Below the pieces are notes generated by a model. The model searched no databases, was not told where the DNA came from, and saw only the letters and a program-made list of their open reading frames with translations. From the NCBI GenBank assembly GCA_020634755.1, contig JACKBC010000018.1, forward strand, positions 1 to 64,000: a stretch of DNA of 64,000 nucleotides. The letters run 5' to 3'. This stretch comes from Caldilineaceae bacterium. GTDB taxonomy: Bacteria; Chloroflexota; Anaerolineae; Caldilineales; Caldilineaceae. The translations under genes and the position numbers were made by a program. Below are positions 16,930 through 25,802 of the stretch, one piece after another; position 1 is the first letter of the stretch, and the number at the start of each line of letters is the position of its first letter.

Positions 16930-19900
16930 CTACATATTTGCACTGGCGAAGAAATGGTCTACTTCAATGTCTAATAACGCCCTCAATTGCGTTAGACGAC
17001 TGCGCGTCTCTTTGGCAGATGCCGGATGTTGGCCGATTGTACAAAACGTTGATATTGTTTGGGTGCGTATGGCGCGGTGCTGGCCCGTACTGACATGAGC
17101 GGCCTCGGTCTGAAGCAACGCGATGTAGGCCAACCCGGCTTGAGCCTCTAGGCAGATGGGGACAGCATGTTTGGTCTCAGCTTCATTGAAGACCCGCTGA
17201 AAATATGCCTGGGCTTCATCTAGTTCCCCCAGCCCCAAGAGAGCCCAGCCCAAGGTGGGCAAAGCCGCCATGAATTGGATTGGATGACGCACGTTCACAT
17301 TCTCGGTAAGCAATGCTTTCGCCTTGGGATACTCACCAAGCTGCTCCGCAAGACAACCTTGTGCCCAGTGGGCTTGCGCAACCAATAAAGGTAATTGAAA
17401 CTTTTGCGCCAGATGCAAGGCTTTTGCATAGTCCTGATGAGCGGCGGATGGCTGCCCTTGCAGGCGCAGGGCATCGCCGCGGGATATCATGGCGTCGATC
17501 CATACGGCGGTAAAGCCCTGCTGACGGGCATTTTCAATCCGTATTTCAAAGATCTTTTGCGCCGCCACGTAATTGCCCAGACGTAATTGCGTTAGCCCTA
17601 ACACGCGCAAACTTTCCATCAGACCCCACTTCCAATCTACTGGCATAAGCAGTGCATGGCTATCGGTTGCCAGGCGTCTTGCATCCTCATATTGTCCGCA
17701 AAAGCATTCAATTTCTGCAAGAATAAACTGCAGCATGCCTTTGGTTAAATTGTCAGCAGCATTGGCCAATCCCATCGACTCGCCTAATAGAGCGCGTCCT
17801 TCATGTAGATCGTTCATGCGTATTGCTGCCCCTAGTGCGCCAAGGCATAAAATCTTTGGATTGAGCTCATCTGTTTGGCGCAGCATGGACAAGCCCGCAC
17901 GCAATGCCGCTTCGGCCTGAGATTGCCGCCCAAGATAGCCACTAAATATCCCCAAATAAGATTGCAGACGGCCAATCAGAATCATTATCTGGTCGTTTGC
18001 TGGAGACTTTTGCACTTCCAGATGGGGTGCAAAGTGACGCAATGCATAGTCAAACAGCTCAAGGGCATCCGCAAATAATCCCTGCTGCATACAAAACACA
18101 AATAGAACGTGCATGCTCTGGCTTAGCTCTGTGACCATGGCGTATGCCACAGCCCTACGCCATGCCGCGAACACATTGTCTATTTCCTTGGTGATCTGGG
18201 CAATTGCCAGGGCGCTCTCTTTACCGACGAGCACGCTCTCATTATTTACCAATAATTCCAAATAATAACGCGCATAAGCAATTTGGGCTTCGTCGAATTT
18301 GTGGGGCCACTGTCGCAACTTTCCCTGGACATACTGATGCACAGTACGGTGTATGACGTAGCGTGCATCACCCTCACGGGTGAGCAATGACTGATTGAGG
18401 AGACGCATAAGTAACGCCGTGGTGGCGCCAGCAATCACCTTGGCCGCTGTGCGTTCAAAGGTGCCGGGGAAGATGGATAGTGTGGCAAAGAGCAGCTGCT
18501 CTGGCGGCGCAAGCAGACGCCAAGAGCGCTCACAAACGGCGTATAGCGTATGGTGATCGGCAGGGAGATCCTGCAAATCCGCCTGTAACATGTCCAAACT
18601 TTCATTAAGTTCTACAGCAAGTTCATGGCAACTCAACAGCGGCAACATGCTGGTGGCTAATTCAATGCCAAGTGGCAATCCGTCAACATGTTGGCAAATG
18701 CGCACAATGGCATTGATGTTGTCAGTATTGATGACGAAGTTAGGGTCAATACACCGGGCGCGCTGCACAAACATGGTGAGCGCTTCGCTCTCTTGCCATG
18801 CCGCATCCGCTAGCTGGGCGTATGTATCTGCTTTAGTAGACAGTACCACCGACAGATCTGCACTGGCGCGCGCGCGGGAAGTGGATGGGGAAGGCAGCGA
18901 CAGTTTCTCTAACGGCAGAATCGTTTCGCCTCGTATATTGAGCCGGGCGCGCGAGGTGATGAGCAACTTGAGATTAGGCGTCGCGGTTAGAAGCATGAGC
19001 ACAGTACCCGCATAGGCCAAAAGATGCTCGAAATTATCTAAAACAAGCAAAAGGCGTCGCGTCTGTAAATGATTGCTTAACTGAAGATGCGAGGGCAGGT
19101 CTTCCCGTAATGTGCAACCAATATGATTGGCAATTGCCGTGACGATTGCACTGCCAATTTGAGCCGATTCCGCTAAGCGCGCTCTTGGCAGATGCTCATC
19201 ATCAGCACGACCTGACATGGACTCAGCAAAATTGGCGGTATCGGGCTCATTGATGCCCAGTAATGGGACAAAAAAGATGCCGTCGGGGAAATCTGCGCCA
19301 TGATGTTGAAGTAGATGGTGAGCAACGGCTAAAGCCAAGCTGGTTTTCCCCATGCCGCCCAGCCCGATAATGGTTAGTAGACGACAGGTGGGAGCCGTAA
19401 TCAGTTGCTGAATGAGCGCCAGCTCTTTGGCGCGCCCCAAGAAGAGCCGCAGGGGATGGGGTAAGTTGTGAGGAATGGATTTGTCGGCTGGTTTATTTGC
19501 GGTTGTGGATTCGATCTTGGCCAGAACTGAGGATGGCTTGGGGCCGAGATGTGTGCCAAACGGTGTAGTGGTGATGGTACTGGTTTTTATCTGTTGGTAC
19601 AGAGCGGTCAGTTCCGTGGACGGTCCCAGCGCGAACTCCTCAGCTAATAACGCTTGGTAGCGCTCATACAGTTGTAGTGCTTCCGTCCGTCGGCCACTTG
19701 CTTGCAAAAGTTGCAGCTGTTGCAGGTACGCCGCTTCATGCCACGGTTCAATTGCCAAAAGCCTGGATAACGCAGCCAGCGCCAGGTCACTTTCAGCGGT
19801 GGCGGCATAGGCCTCACTCAGGGAGAACAGATTAGTGATGGCCTGCTCGCGCAGATATTCTCGTTGCAAAACGCTCCACTCATCAAAGGACGCTGACTGC

Positions 19901-20349
19901 TGAATATGAAATCCCGCCAAGAAATCACCCTGATAGCAATCCAGTGCGCTCTGCCATTGGCGCAGATCGAGCGGTTCCGGATGGTGTGCAGCGCGTTGAA
20001 TCGCGGCGATCCCATGCTGAAAGGCGACAACATCAATCTGGTGCATAAAGGCTGGTTGCAGGGCAATCGTACGTGTGGTGATGGTGAGCAAATCGGGGTG
20101 TTCTTTGCGCAGCTTGGAAAGTAAGTTCCGCAAGGATGATTTCGCTGTTTTGGCAGGGGCATCGGGCCACAGCAGGGTCTCCGCCGTCTCCCGTCCAATC
20201 GGTTCGTCGGTGACAGCGACGTACGCAAGTAAAGCCATTGCTTTTTTGGGCAGCGTCGTGTGCAGTGGCGTCCCTTTTTGATACAGTTTGGGGTAGCCAA
20301 AGAGGCGAAGCGCTATTGAGCATTGTGTATCTGTCTCGACACATGACAT
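16930..20349 (-). CDS. BTAD-NB-ARC-TPR transcriptional regulator, copy 2
   Basis: This 1,139-residue protein has an N-terminal winged helix (LRLFGYPKLY, KKAMALLAYVAV, ETLLWPDAPA, SSLRNLLSKLRK), then a BTAD helical region (YQGDFLAGFHI, DEWSVLQREYL). An NB-ARC unit follows: HNLPHPLRLFLGRAKEL, Walker A GLGGMGKTS at about residue 330, LLLVLDNFEHLL, ITSRARLN and HVDGLPLGIELA. TPR-like repeats fill the C-terminal ~450 residues. It has the same architecture as copies 1 and 3 but low identity, so these are old paralogues. It converges with copy 1 and is bracketed by the 89-bp direct repeats. No ligand or target is visible. I did not find a clear phased heptamer array upstream, unlike the other two. 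Confidence 0.85.
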   Translation of the reverse strand: MSCVETDTQCSIALRLFGYPKLYQKGTPLHTTLPKKAMALLAYVAVTDEPIGRETAETLLWPDAPAKTAKSSLRNLLSKLRKEHPDLLTITTRTIALQPAFMHQIDVVAFQHGIAAIQRAAHHPEPLDLRQWQSALDCYQGDFLAGFHIQQSASFDEWSVLQREYLREQAITNLFSLSEAYAATAESDLALAALSRLLAIEPWHEAAYLQQLQLLQASGRRTEALQLYERYQALLAEEFALGPSTELTALYQQIKTSTITTTPFGTHLGPKPSSVLAKIESTTANKPADKSIPHNLPHPLRLFLGRAKELALIQQLITAPTCRLLTIIGLGGMGKTSLALAVAHHLLQHHGADFPDGIFFVPLLGINEPDTANFAESMSGRADDEHLPRARLAESAQIGSAIVTAIANHIGCTLREDLPSHLQLSNHLQTRRLLLVLDNFEHLLAYAGTVLMLLTATPNLKLLITSRARLNIRGETILPLEKLSLPSPSTSRARASADLSVVLSTKADTYAQLADAAWQESEALTMFVQRARCIDPNFVINTDNINAIVRICQHVDGLPLGIELATSMLPLLSCHELAVELNESLDMLQADLQDLPADHHTLYAVCERSWRLLAPPEQLLFATLSIFPGTFERTAAKVIAGATTALLMRLLNQSLLTREGDARYVIHRTVHQYVQGKLRQWPHKFDEAQIAYARYYLELLVNNESVLVGKESALAIAQITKEIDNVFAAWRRAVAYAMVTELSQSMHVLFVFCMQQGLFADALELFDYALRHFAPHLEVQKSPANDQIMILIGRLQSYLGIFSGYLGRQSQAEAALRAGLSMLRQTDELNPKILCLGALGAAIRMNDLHEGRALLGESMGLANAADNLTKGMLQFILAEIECFCGQYEDARRLATDSHALLMPVDWKWGLMESLRVLGLTQLRLGNYVAAQKIFEIRIENARQQGFTAVWIDAMISRGDALRLQGQPSAAHQDYAKALHLAQKFQLPLLVAQAHWAQGCLAEQLGEYPKAKALLTENVNVRHPIQFMAALPTLGWALLGLGELDEAQAYFQRVFNEAETKHAVPICLEAQAGLAYIALLQTEAAHVSTGQHRAIRTQTISTFCTIGQHPASAKETRSRLTQLRALLDIEVDHFFASANM

Positions 20350-20659
20350 TGGATGAATCCTTTTCCAAATACAGTCCCGTAAAGTCGAGCTGAAAACTTG
20401 TGTTTAATCTGTTACGGGATTAGGGGAACTTTGTACGAGTGCACACTATCGAGTGGAAGCGTTTTTGTTCGCGGAATTTCAAAAAAACTATACCACAATT
20501 GCCTTACGGCATTCAAATCAATTCTCATTCATCTTACACGAAAATTAAGTTTTATTACGCTGCCCCAGCGTAGATTACGTTTTTATTGCGCTTTTGGGGA
20601 CGATTGGGATACGCCGCCTGTTTATGCTAGGCATATCGATAGTTATCGGAGATAAAGTT
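20350..20659. other. Divergent intergenic region upstream of BTAD-2
   Basis: No gene is seen. An ACGCTGCCCCAGCGT hairpin lies at 20557-20571. Two ATTRCG hexamers 11 bp apart (20574, 20585) are too few to call an operator. Confidence 0.35.
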
Positions 20660-20815
20660 ATGGGAGCTTATGTCCATTACCTTTGTTATCGTAGTTCGGC
20701 GGACGAACGCTTCGTCATCCAAGCCATCGAAAACGCACGACAGCTTGCTGACCCCGGCGGCCAATGGGCGTTGCTGTTTTTCGCAGGCGGAAGCGTTGGT
20801 GGACGCGCTCTCTAG
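20660..20815 (+). CDS. Small hypothetical protein, possibly frameshifted
   Basis: A 51-codon frame begins at ATG 20660 with GGAG eight bases upstream: MGAYVHYLCYRSSADERFVI and onward to GGQWALLFFAGGSVGGRAL. The +1 frame that follows (about 20795-20903, QAEALVDALSSQISACARRS) is also protein-like and ends just before the membrane-protein gene. The original gene may therefore have been ~80 residues with one indel. No family is recognised. It lies on the same strand as, and 136 bases before, the P1B-ATPase-like membrane protein. Confidence 0.35.
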   Translation: MGAYVHYLCYRSSADERFVIQAIENARQLADPGGQWALLFFAGGSVGGRAL

Positions 20816-20951
20816 TCAAATCAGCGCATGCGCGCGTCGCTCATTTACGAAGCTTCAACGCCCATATGAAGCAGAAAAAATTTCTCCAAACAGTTCGATA
20901 TGAACCCATATTCCGATATGAAAAAATATATTGTGAGCAGGAACAGCGATC

Positions 20952-21551
20952 ATGACCGCAACGGCGACCAGAACGCTTAAGTGGTGGACACGTGGGGAGG
21001 GCAAGCGGCAATGGCCTACGTCCGCATTGCCCCAACAAGAGGAGTGGGAGATTGTGTCGACGGCGGCGCGCTGGTGGCCACTCGCGGTCACCGGCTTGGG
21101 CTTGACTTTACTGATGCCGGTTACTGCGCCTATTGTCGGCACGATCGGCGCGCTGTTCACCGTGGCCACGGCGTGGCCACTGCTGCAAGAGAGCCGCTAT
21201 GCGCTCCAAGAGCGGCGGTTTGATGTGGCCATGCTCAGCACTGGCGCCGTTATCGGCGGCTTGATGACGAATCACGCACTTGTGGCCAGTTTGGTTGCGT
21301 CTGTTCATCACGCGTGGCAAGCCGTCCATGATTGGCAGGACCTGGCCAGGATGGACGCAGATGCCACGACGCAAGAGATTTACATCGTGCGTTGTCGGCA
21401 CGTAGGGGAGTCAGCGCAGGAAGGGCCAATTTTGCGCTATGTGGTGAAGACAAATGGGGAGGACAAGCATGAAGTGTTTACCGATATGGAAGATTTACGG
21501 CGGAGGCTACTTGAACAGCTCAATGATACATCAACCTCGACAAAAATTTGA
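20952..21551 (+). CDS. Two-helix membrane protein resembling the N-terminal membrane part of P1B ATPases
   Basis: This 199-residue protein has soluble N-terminal ~45 residues, then hydrophobic segments at about 45-72 (WWPLAVTGLGLTLLMPVTAP, IVGTIGALFTVATAWPLL) and 90-115 (VAMLSTGAVIGGLMTNHALV). A charged C-terminal domain (IYIVRCRHVGESAQEG to LRRRLLEQL) follows. The string LLQESRYALQERRFDVAMLS resembles the first membrane hairpin of heavy-metal P-type ATPases (RAL..RR.DVDVL). None of the ATPase catalytic motifs (DKTGT, TGDN) is present. It may be an ATPase-derived accessory protein. A GAGCAGG sequence precedes the ATG. Function is not known. Confidence 0.6.
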   Translation: MTATATRTLKWWTRGEGKRQWPTSALPQQEEWEIVSTAARWWPLAVTGLGLTLLMPVTAPIVGTIGALFTVATAWPLLQESRYALQERRFDVAMLSTGAVIGGLMTNHALVASLVASVHHAWQAVHDWQDLARMDADATTQEIYIVRCRHVGESAQEGPILRYVVKTNGEDKHEVFTDMEDLRRRLLEQLNDTSTSTKI

Positions 21552-21719
21552 CGAATCAGATCCACCAATCGAAAACTGATCGCTTTCCGGTTGTAATCTA
21601 AGTTGCTCCCTCGGTTGCCTTTTAAAGGGGGCTCTGTTTGAAAACGGCAGTTTCTATCAGCGGTAGACGCAAAAAATCTACCGTTATTCAAGCCAACCGC
21701 ACCATTACGTTGAGCTAAG

Positions 21720-21898
21720 CTCGACTTTGTACAAAAATTTTTGGTCATATCATTCGACTGGAGTAACCCATATGGGGTAAGCCATTAGACGGTCTTTTGA
21801 ATATTCAGACAACAGGCGAAATCGTTGATGTCTGGAAATTCGGTGCTCCTGTAATCCCGTCAGAGTAACGCGCCTTCTCAAAAATGTACAAAGTCGAG
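21720..21898. mobile_element. 179-bp MITE-like element with 5-bp target duplication
   Basis: CTCGACTTTGTACA at the left end matches TGTACAAAGTCGAG at the right end. CTAAG occurs at 21715-21719 and again at 21899-21903. The interior has no open frame. It lies between the membrane-protein gene and the end of BTAD-3. Confidence 0.75.
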
Positions 21899-21986
21899 CT
21901 AAGGGTAGATTTTTATCCTATCGGTTCTGGCCGGCAATCAGGCACTATCGCCCTCTCTGGCCATGAATGAGCGAGTCAACCAGATA

Positions 21987-22075
21987 CGGAGTTCGTCCTT
22001 GAACGGGATGCAAAGGTCATGCGGCCAAGCTTCTGGCCTGATGGTGCGAGGGGATTGGGCTGGATAGAGGCAGGT
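21987..22075. repeat. 89-bp direct repeat, right copy (overlaps the 3' end of BTAD-3)
   Basis: Pairs with 16488-16576. The BTAD-3 stop codon (22019-22017) lies inside it, so the repeat supplies the last ~19 codons of that gene. Confidence 0.8.
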
Positions 22076-25000
22076 CCGGGCCTAACTCAGCCTGCACCGC
22101 TGCGACAGTAGCCCACAACTCACTTGCCTGCCCCCGAGCTAGCGCCGCCTGCACCTGTTCTGTGGATAATACTGCTTGCAATTCCGCCGCCAACCTCACC
22201 AACCGATCTTTGCTTTCCTGATAGCTGCTGGGATGCTGCTGCACCAACCCAATCAGCGTCAACGCCTCTTCCAGTTGACCAGCCTGCGCTTGCCAGTGGG
22301 CCACCCCGGCCAACGCATCGAGGGCCTGGGGCGCGGTTTCCAGTTGTGCAATGAGGGGGAAGGCGGCGGCAAAATATCGGCGGGCGGCGGGCCAATCCTC
22401 GCCCCGCAAGGCCACCCAGCCCAGACCGACCAGGGCGGCGGCTGAATAATGCGATTGGTTCTGATCCTGTTGATGGATCTGTGTAAAGGCATCGCTGGCG
22501 GCGGCTAGATCGCCTTGGGTTTCCGCCAGGTAACCGGCGGCCAAACCTATCTCATGGTGGCGATGATGGCGGAAACCACCAGGGTGACCTTGCCCCACTT
22601 TGTGGGCGAACGTTTTCGCCTCCTGCAGATAGACCGCGGCCTGGGTAAAATCACCCTGCAAGCGCGCCACATTGGCCAGCGATGCCCTGAAATATGGAAT
22701 GGCCAAGTACGCCGGGTCGACGGTGACTGCCAGGTGATAGCATTGCCGAAACTCGTCTTCAGCTCGTGGGTAGTCTCCCCGGGCTAGTGCAATGTAGCCC
22801 CGTATATACAGCGCCGGCAGCATACTATGCGCATCAGCGGTGGTTTCAGCCAGGGCAGAAAGCTGGTCAGCATAGCCGGCCGCGGTTGCGAATTGGCCGG
22901 CAAATAGGGCCGCAAATCCTAAGCTCCGCAGGGCCGACCATTGACCAAACCGATCGCCCAAAGATTGATATAAGGTCAAAGCCTCCTGATTGTAACGTCG
23001 GTAAGTCGCATGGCCGTCAACGAGTCTTCTGGTAAAAGGGTCACCGGCTCCGGACAAAACATCCGCTAATTCGGGGTACGCGATCGAACCGAACTTGCGT
23101 AAGGTGCTCAGATTCGCGTCCAGGTTCATTTGGCGGGTGGGATCATGGATGCCCAACCGGGCTTGCATCTCGCCGTGATAACAGTGCAATGCGGCCAAAA
23201 GCAGGGGGATCTCGGGTTCGATCTCCGCCTCCGGTCGCGCTGCCAACTGGGCCGGTCGTCCTTTTAAGGTACTGATCGCCTGCTCATATAAGGCATTGAT
23301 TTCCAGAAACCAGCTCTTGTTCACGCAAAAATGGTGTAAGCCCCGTCGGGCGCGTCTGATCGCCGACCAGTTGTTGTGCTCTAGTGCCCAGTGCCAGGCG
23401 ACCCGGATATTATCAAAGTTCTCGGTTAAGCGTTGCAAGCTCTTTTGTCTGACTAATTCCGCGTGATCAAGCTGGAGCAAAGCCAGATAAACCTGGCTGT
23501 GACGATCATTGGCGGCTTGATAAAGGACCAGGTCCTCGCGCAGCTTTTCCAATAGATATTGGCGCAGGCGTTCATGCAAATCATAGCGCCCCGCAGCGGA
23601 TACCGACACCACTGATTTGTCAACGAATCCGGTGAGCAGCGAGCGCGCGGCCCCCGTCACCGCCTGCGCCTCGGCCAGCCGAAAGCTGCCGCGAAAGAGC
23701 GCCAAGTGGGGCAGCACTTCCTGCTCTGTCGGCGACAGCAAGCGCCAGGAGTGATCAAACACAGCCCGCAAACTATGATGGCGAGGGGGGAGATTGCGCA
23801 CATTCGTGGCCAAGAAATCAATATCTTTTTCAATCTCCTGCGCGATCTCCACCGGCGCCATATAACGCACCCAACTGGCGGCCAACTCGATGCCCAAGGG
23901 CAAGCCTTCCACCAGGCGGCAAATCTGGGCCACCGCGTGCAGATGGGCAGGTAGGTCAAAGTCGGGTTGCAGCCGTTGGGCGGTCTGCTGAAAGAGTTGG
24001 ACAGCTTCAGTGAGCTCCTCCTCTAATTCCTCACGCGGGGCGGAGGCTTCAGCTTCTCCCTTTGGGGGGGAATTGAGCGGCGAACCATCCAGCGTCAGAG
24101 CTAAACCCTCTAGGGGGAAAAGCCACTCTTCCTGCAAATTCAAGCGTTCGCGGGAGGTGGTCAATAACGTAATTTCTGGCGCACCGCTCAGTAGCCGGCT
24201 GAGCACCTCACTCTCCACCAGCAAATGCTCCAGATTATCAAAGATGAGCAACATCTGCCGGCTTTGCAAGTAGGCCAAAACCTGTTCTTGCGGCGAGGCG
24301 CCGCCCCGTAAACGCAAGCCGAACAAGCCGGCCAGGCCATTCAGCAATGGATTGAGGGCAGAGCCAAACGTATTGGCGTCGACGGCGGCGAGCGAGAGAA
24401 ACCACACCCCATCTTGGAACAGATCTTGTTCCACTAAACGCCGCCCTGCTTGTTGCGCCAGGCGCGTCTTCCCCATCCCACCAGGGCCGATGATCGTGAC
24501 CAGGCGCGTGTCCGGATTGGTCAAGCGGTGGGTCAACTCGGTCAACTCGCGCGTACGACCAATGAAGGAGGTCGTTTGAGAAGGCAGATTATGATTTACG
24601 ATGTCAGGTTTACGATTTACGAGCTGATCCGCGAGTACTTCTAACGGTTCCGCAGTCAGGGGAGGCTCCTCGTCCCGCTCTCCCCCCTTCTCCTCCGGTT
24701 CCTGAGCGCGCCGAAGGGCTCCTCTACTCCCCCACTCCTCTACTACTCTCCTAATCTCCCCTCGCCGAATCCGCTCCACTAATTCCGTCGTCTCCGCTGC
24801 AGGAGCGATTCCTAACTCATCGGCCAGAATTTGGCGACATTGTTCGTATTGGCGCAGGGCGGCGGCTTGTTGGCCGAATTGGGCGAAGAGCTGCATCAGG
24901 GTGCGATGCGCGGCTTCATCAAGGGGATCGAGGGCCAGTTGGCGGCGGGCGGTGGCGATGGCGTTCTCATCATCGCCTATGGCGGCTTGGGCCAGGGCTA

Positions 25001-25499
25001 CCTTTGCCAGCGCAGCCTGTAGAATTTGGCGCAGACTCTCGGCTTGAAAGGTTTGCCATGCGTCGAAATCGGGGCAATCGGGCAAGGTGAAGCCGGCCAG
25101 GAAGTCGGCCTGATAGAGGTCGATGGCGGCTTGCACAGTGGATAAATCGGTGGGGAGATCGCCCGCCGTCACCGTGGGATGGGCAGCCAGCACCTCGGTA
25201 AATTCGGTCACATCCAGCCAAAAGCCATCACGCAAGGCCACACTTTCACCCTCCAGCACCAACACCTCATCCACCAGGAGTTTATTCAGATAGGAAAGAT
25301 GACGGCTGAGGGCTACGCGCGCTTCACTTTGGCTGTAATCAGGCCAAAAGAGCGTAGCCAGGCTGTCGCGGGCGTGGAGCTTGCGTGTAGCCGCCAGGTA
25401 ACTCAACAAGGCCAGAGCCTTACGCCGCGCAATCTTGACGGCCACGCCGGCGCGTTCCAGACGCGGCGAGCCGAACAGGTATAGCTTGAAGATGCTCAT
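22017..25499 (-). CDS. BTAD-NB-ARC-TPR transcriptional regulator, copy 3
   Basis: This protein has about 1,160 residues from the ATG at 25499 (SIFKLYLFGSPRL), or four codons more from ATG 25511. The winged helix (ARRKALALLSYLAATRK, ATLFWPDYS, ARVALSRHLSYL) is followed by BTAD (YQADFLAGFTL, DAWQTFQAESL). NB-ARC has Walker A GPGGMGKTRLA (~residue 340), LLIFDNLEHLL, TSRERLN and LVEGLPLGIELAASW; TPR repeats reach the end. The linker before NB-ARC (about 24590-24760) is made of repeat-like DNA: a REP piece (CTGAGCGCGCCGAAGGGC) and TTTACGATTTACGA units. A second low-complexity insert lies at ~24040-24085. The divergent promoter at 25617-25693 carries six phased heptamers, a likely binding site for this regulator. 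Confidence 0.85.
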   Translation of the reverse strand: MSIFKLYLFGSPRLERAGVAVKIARRKALALLSYLAATRKLHARDSLATLFWPDYSQSEARVALSRHLSYLNKLLVDEVLVLEGESVALRDGFWLDVTEFTEVLAAHPTVTAGDLPTDLSTVQAAIDLYQADFLAGFTLPDCPDFDAWQTFQAESLRQILQAALAKVALAQAAIGDDENAIATARRQLALDPLDEAAHRTLMQLFAQFGQQAAALRQYEQCRQILADELGIAPAAETTELVERIRRGEIRRVVEEWGSRGALRRAQEPEEKGGERDEEPPLTAEPLEVLADQLVNRKPDIVNHNLPSQTTSFIGRTRELTELTHRLTNPDTRLVTIIGPGGMGKTRLAQQAGRRLVEQDLFQDGVWFLSLAAVDANTFGSALNPLLNGLAGLFGLRLRGGASPQEQVLAYLQSRQMLLIFDNLEHLLVESEVLSRLLSGAPEITLLTTSRERLNLQEEWLFPLEGLALTLDGSPLNSPPKGEAEASAPREELEEELTEAVQLFQQTAQRLQPDFDLPAHLHAVAQICRLVEGLPLGIELAASWVRYMAPVEIAQEIEKDIDFLATNVRNLPPRHHSLRAVFDHSWRLLSPTEQEVLPHLALFRGSFRLAEAQAVTGAARSLLTGFVDKSVVSVSAAGRYDLHERLRQYLLEKLREDLVLYQAANDRHSQVYLALLQLDHAELVRQKSLQRLTENFDNIRVAWHWALEHNNWSAIRRARRGLHHFCVNKSWFLEINALYEQAISTLKGRPAQLAARPEAEIEPEIPLLLAALHCYHGEMQARLGIHDPTRQMNLDANLSTLRKFGSIAYPELADVLSGAGDPFTRRLVDGHATYRRYNQEALTLYQSLGDRFGQWSALRSLGFAALFAGQFATAAGYADQLSALAETTADAHSMLPALYIRGYIALARGDYPRAEDEFRQCYHLAVTVDPAYLAIPYFRASLANVARLQGDFTQAAVYLQEAKTFAHKVGQGHPGGFRHHRHHEIGLAAGYLAETQGDLAAASDAFTQIHQQDQNQSHYSAAALVGLGWVALRGEDWPAARRYFAAAFPLIAQLETAPQALDALAGVAHWQAQAGQLEEALTLIGLVQQHPSSYQESKDRLVRLAAELQAVLSTEQVQAALARGQASELWATVAAVQAELGPDLPLSSPIPSHHQARSLAA

Positions 25500-25616
25500 G
25501 GGTGTCATCATCCCCCAAACGAAATGCTTAACTTCGTACCTATTTGTACGCAGAGCGCCAAATTTAATCAACGAACCATTCACGCATTGTACCGCAAGTA
25601 TGGGATTAATCAAGCG

Positions 25617-25693
25617 TGCGAAATGTATGGGAAATATTTGCGAAAGCAGTGGGAAACATATGGGAAAGCCCTGGGAAACCGGTCGGCTATACT
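25617..25693 (+). promoter_or_regulatory. SARP-type promoter: six TG(G/C)GAAA heptamers at exact 11-bp steps before TATACT
   Basis: Heptamers begin at 25617 (TGCGAAA), 25628 (TGGGAAA), 25639 (TGCGAAA), 25650, 25661 and 25672 (all TGGGAAA). The last ends 9 bp before a TATACT -10 box at 25688-25693. The spacing matches the known SARP rule (direct heptamers, 11-bp period, last copy about 8 bp before the -10). It points toward the gene set starting at 25803 and lies beside the divergent BTAD-3 gene. One further out-of-phase TGGGAAA is at 25721. Confidence 0.75.
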
Positions 25694-25802
25694 GTTCATC
25701 GTAACTGCAAATCACTTTCCTGGGAAACGATGTCACGCAGAAGACAACCGACTTTCATTTGTTGGATCGATCAGTCACAAATCATATTAAGGAGAATGTA
25801 AA

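Noticed and set aside
20574..20591. Two ATTRCG hexamers 11 bp apart upstream of BTAD copy 2
   Set aside because: Only two copies, no -10 box at the right distance; too weak for an operator call.
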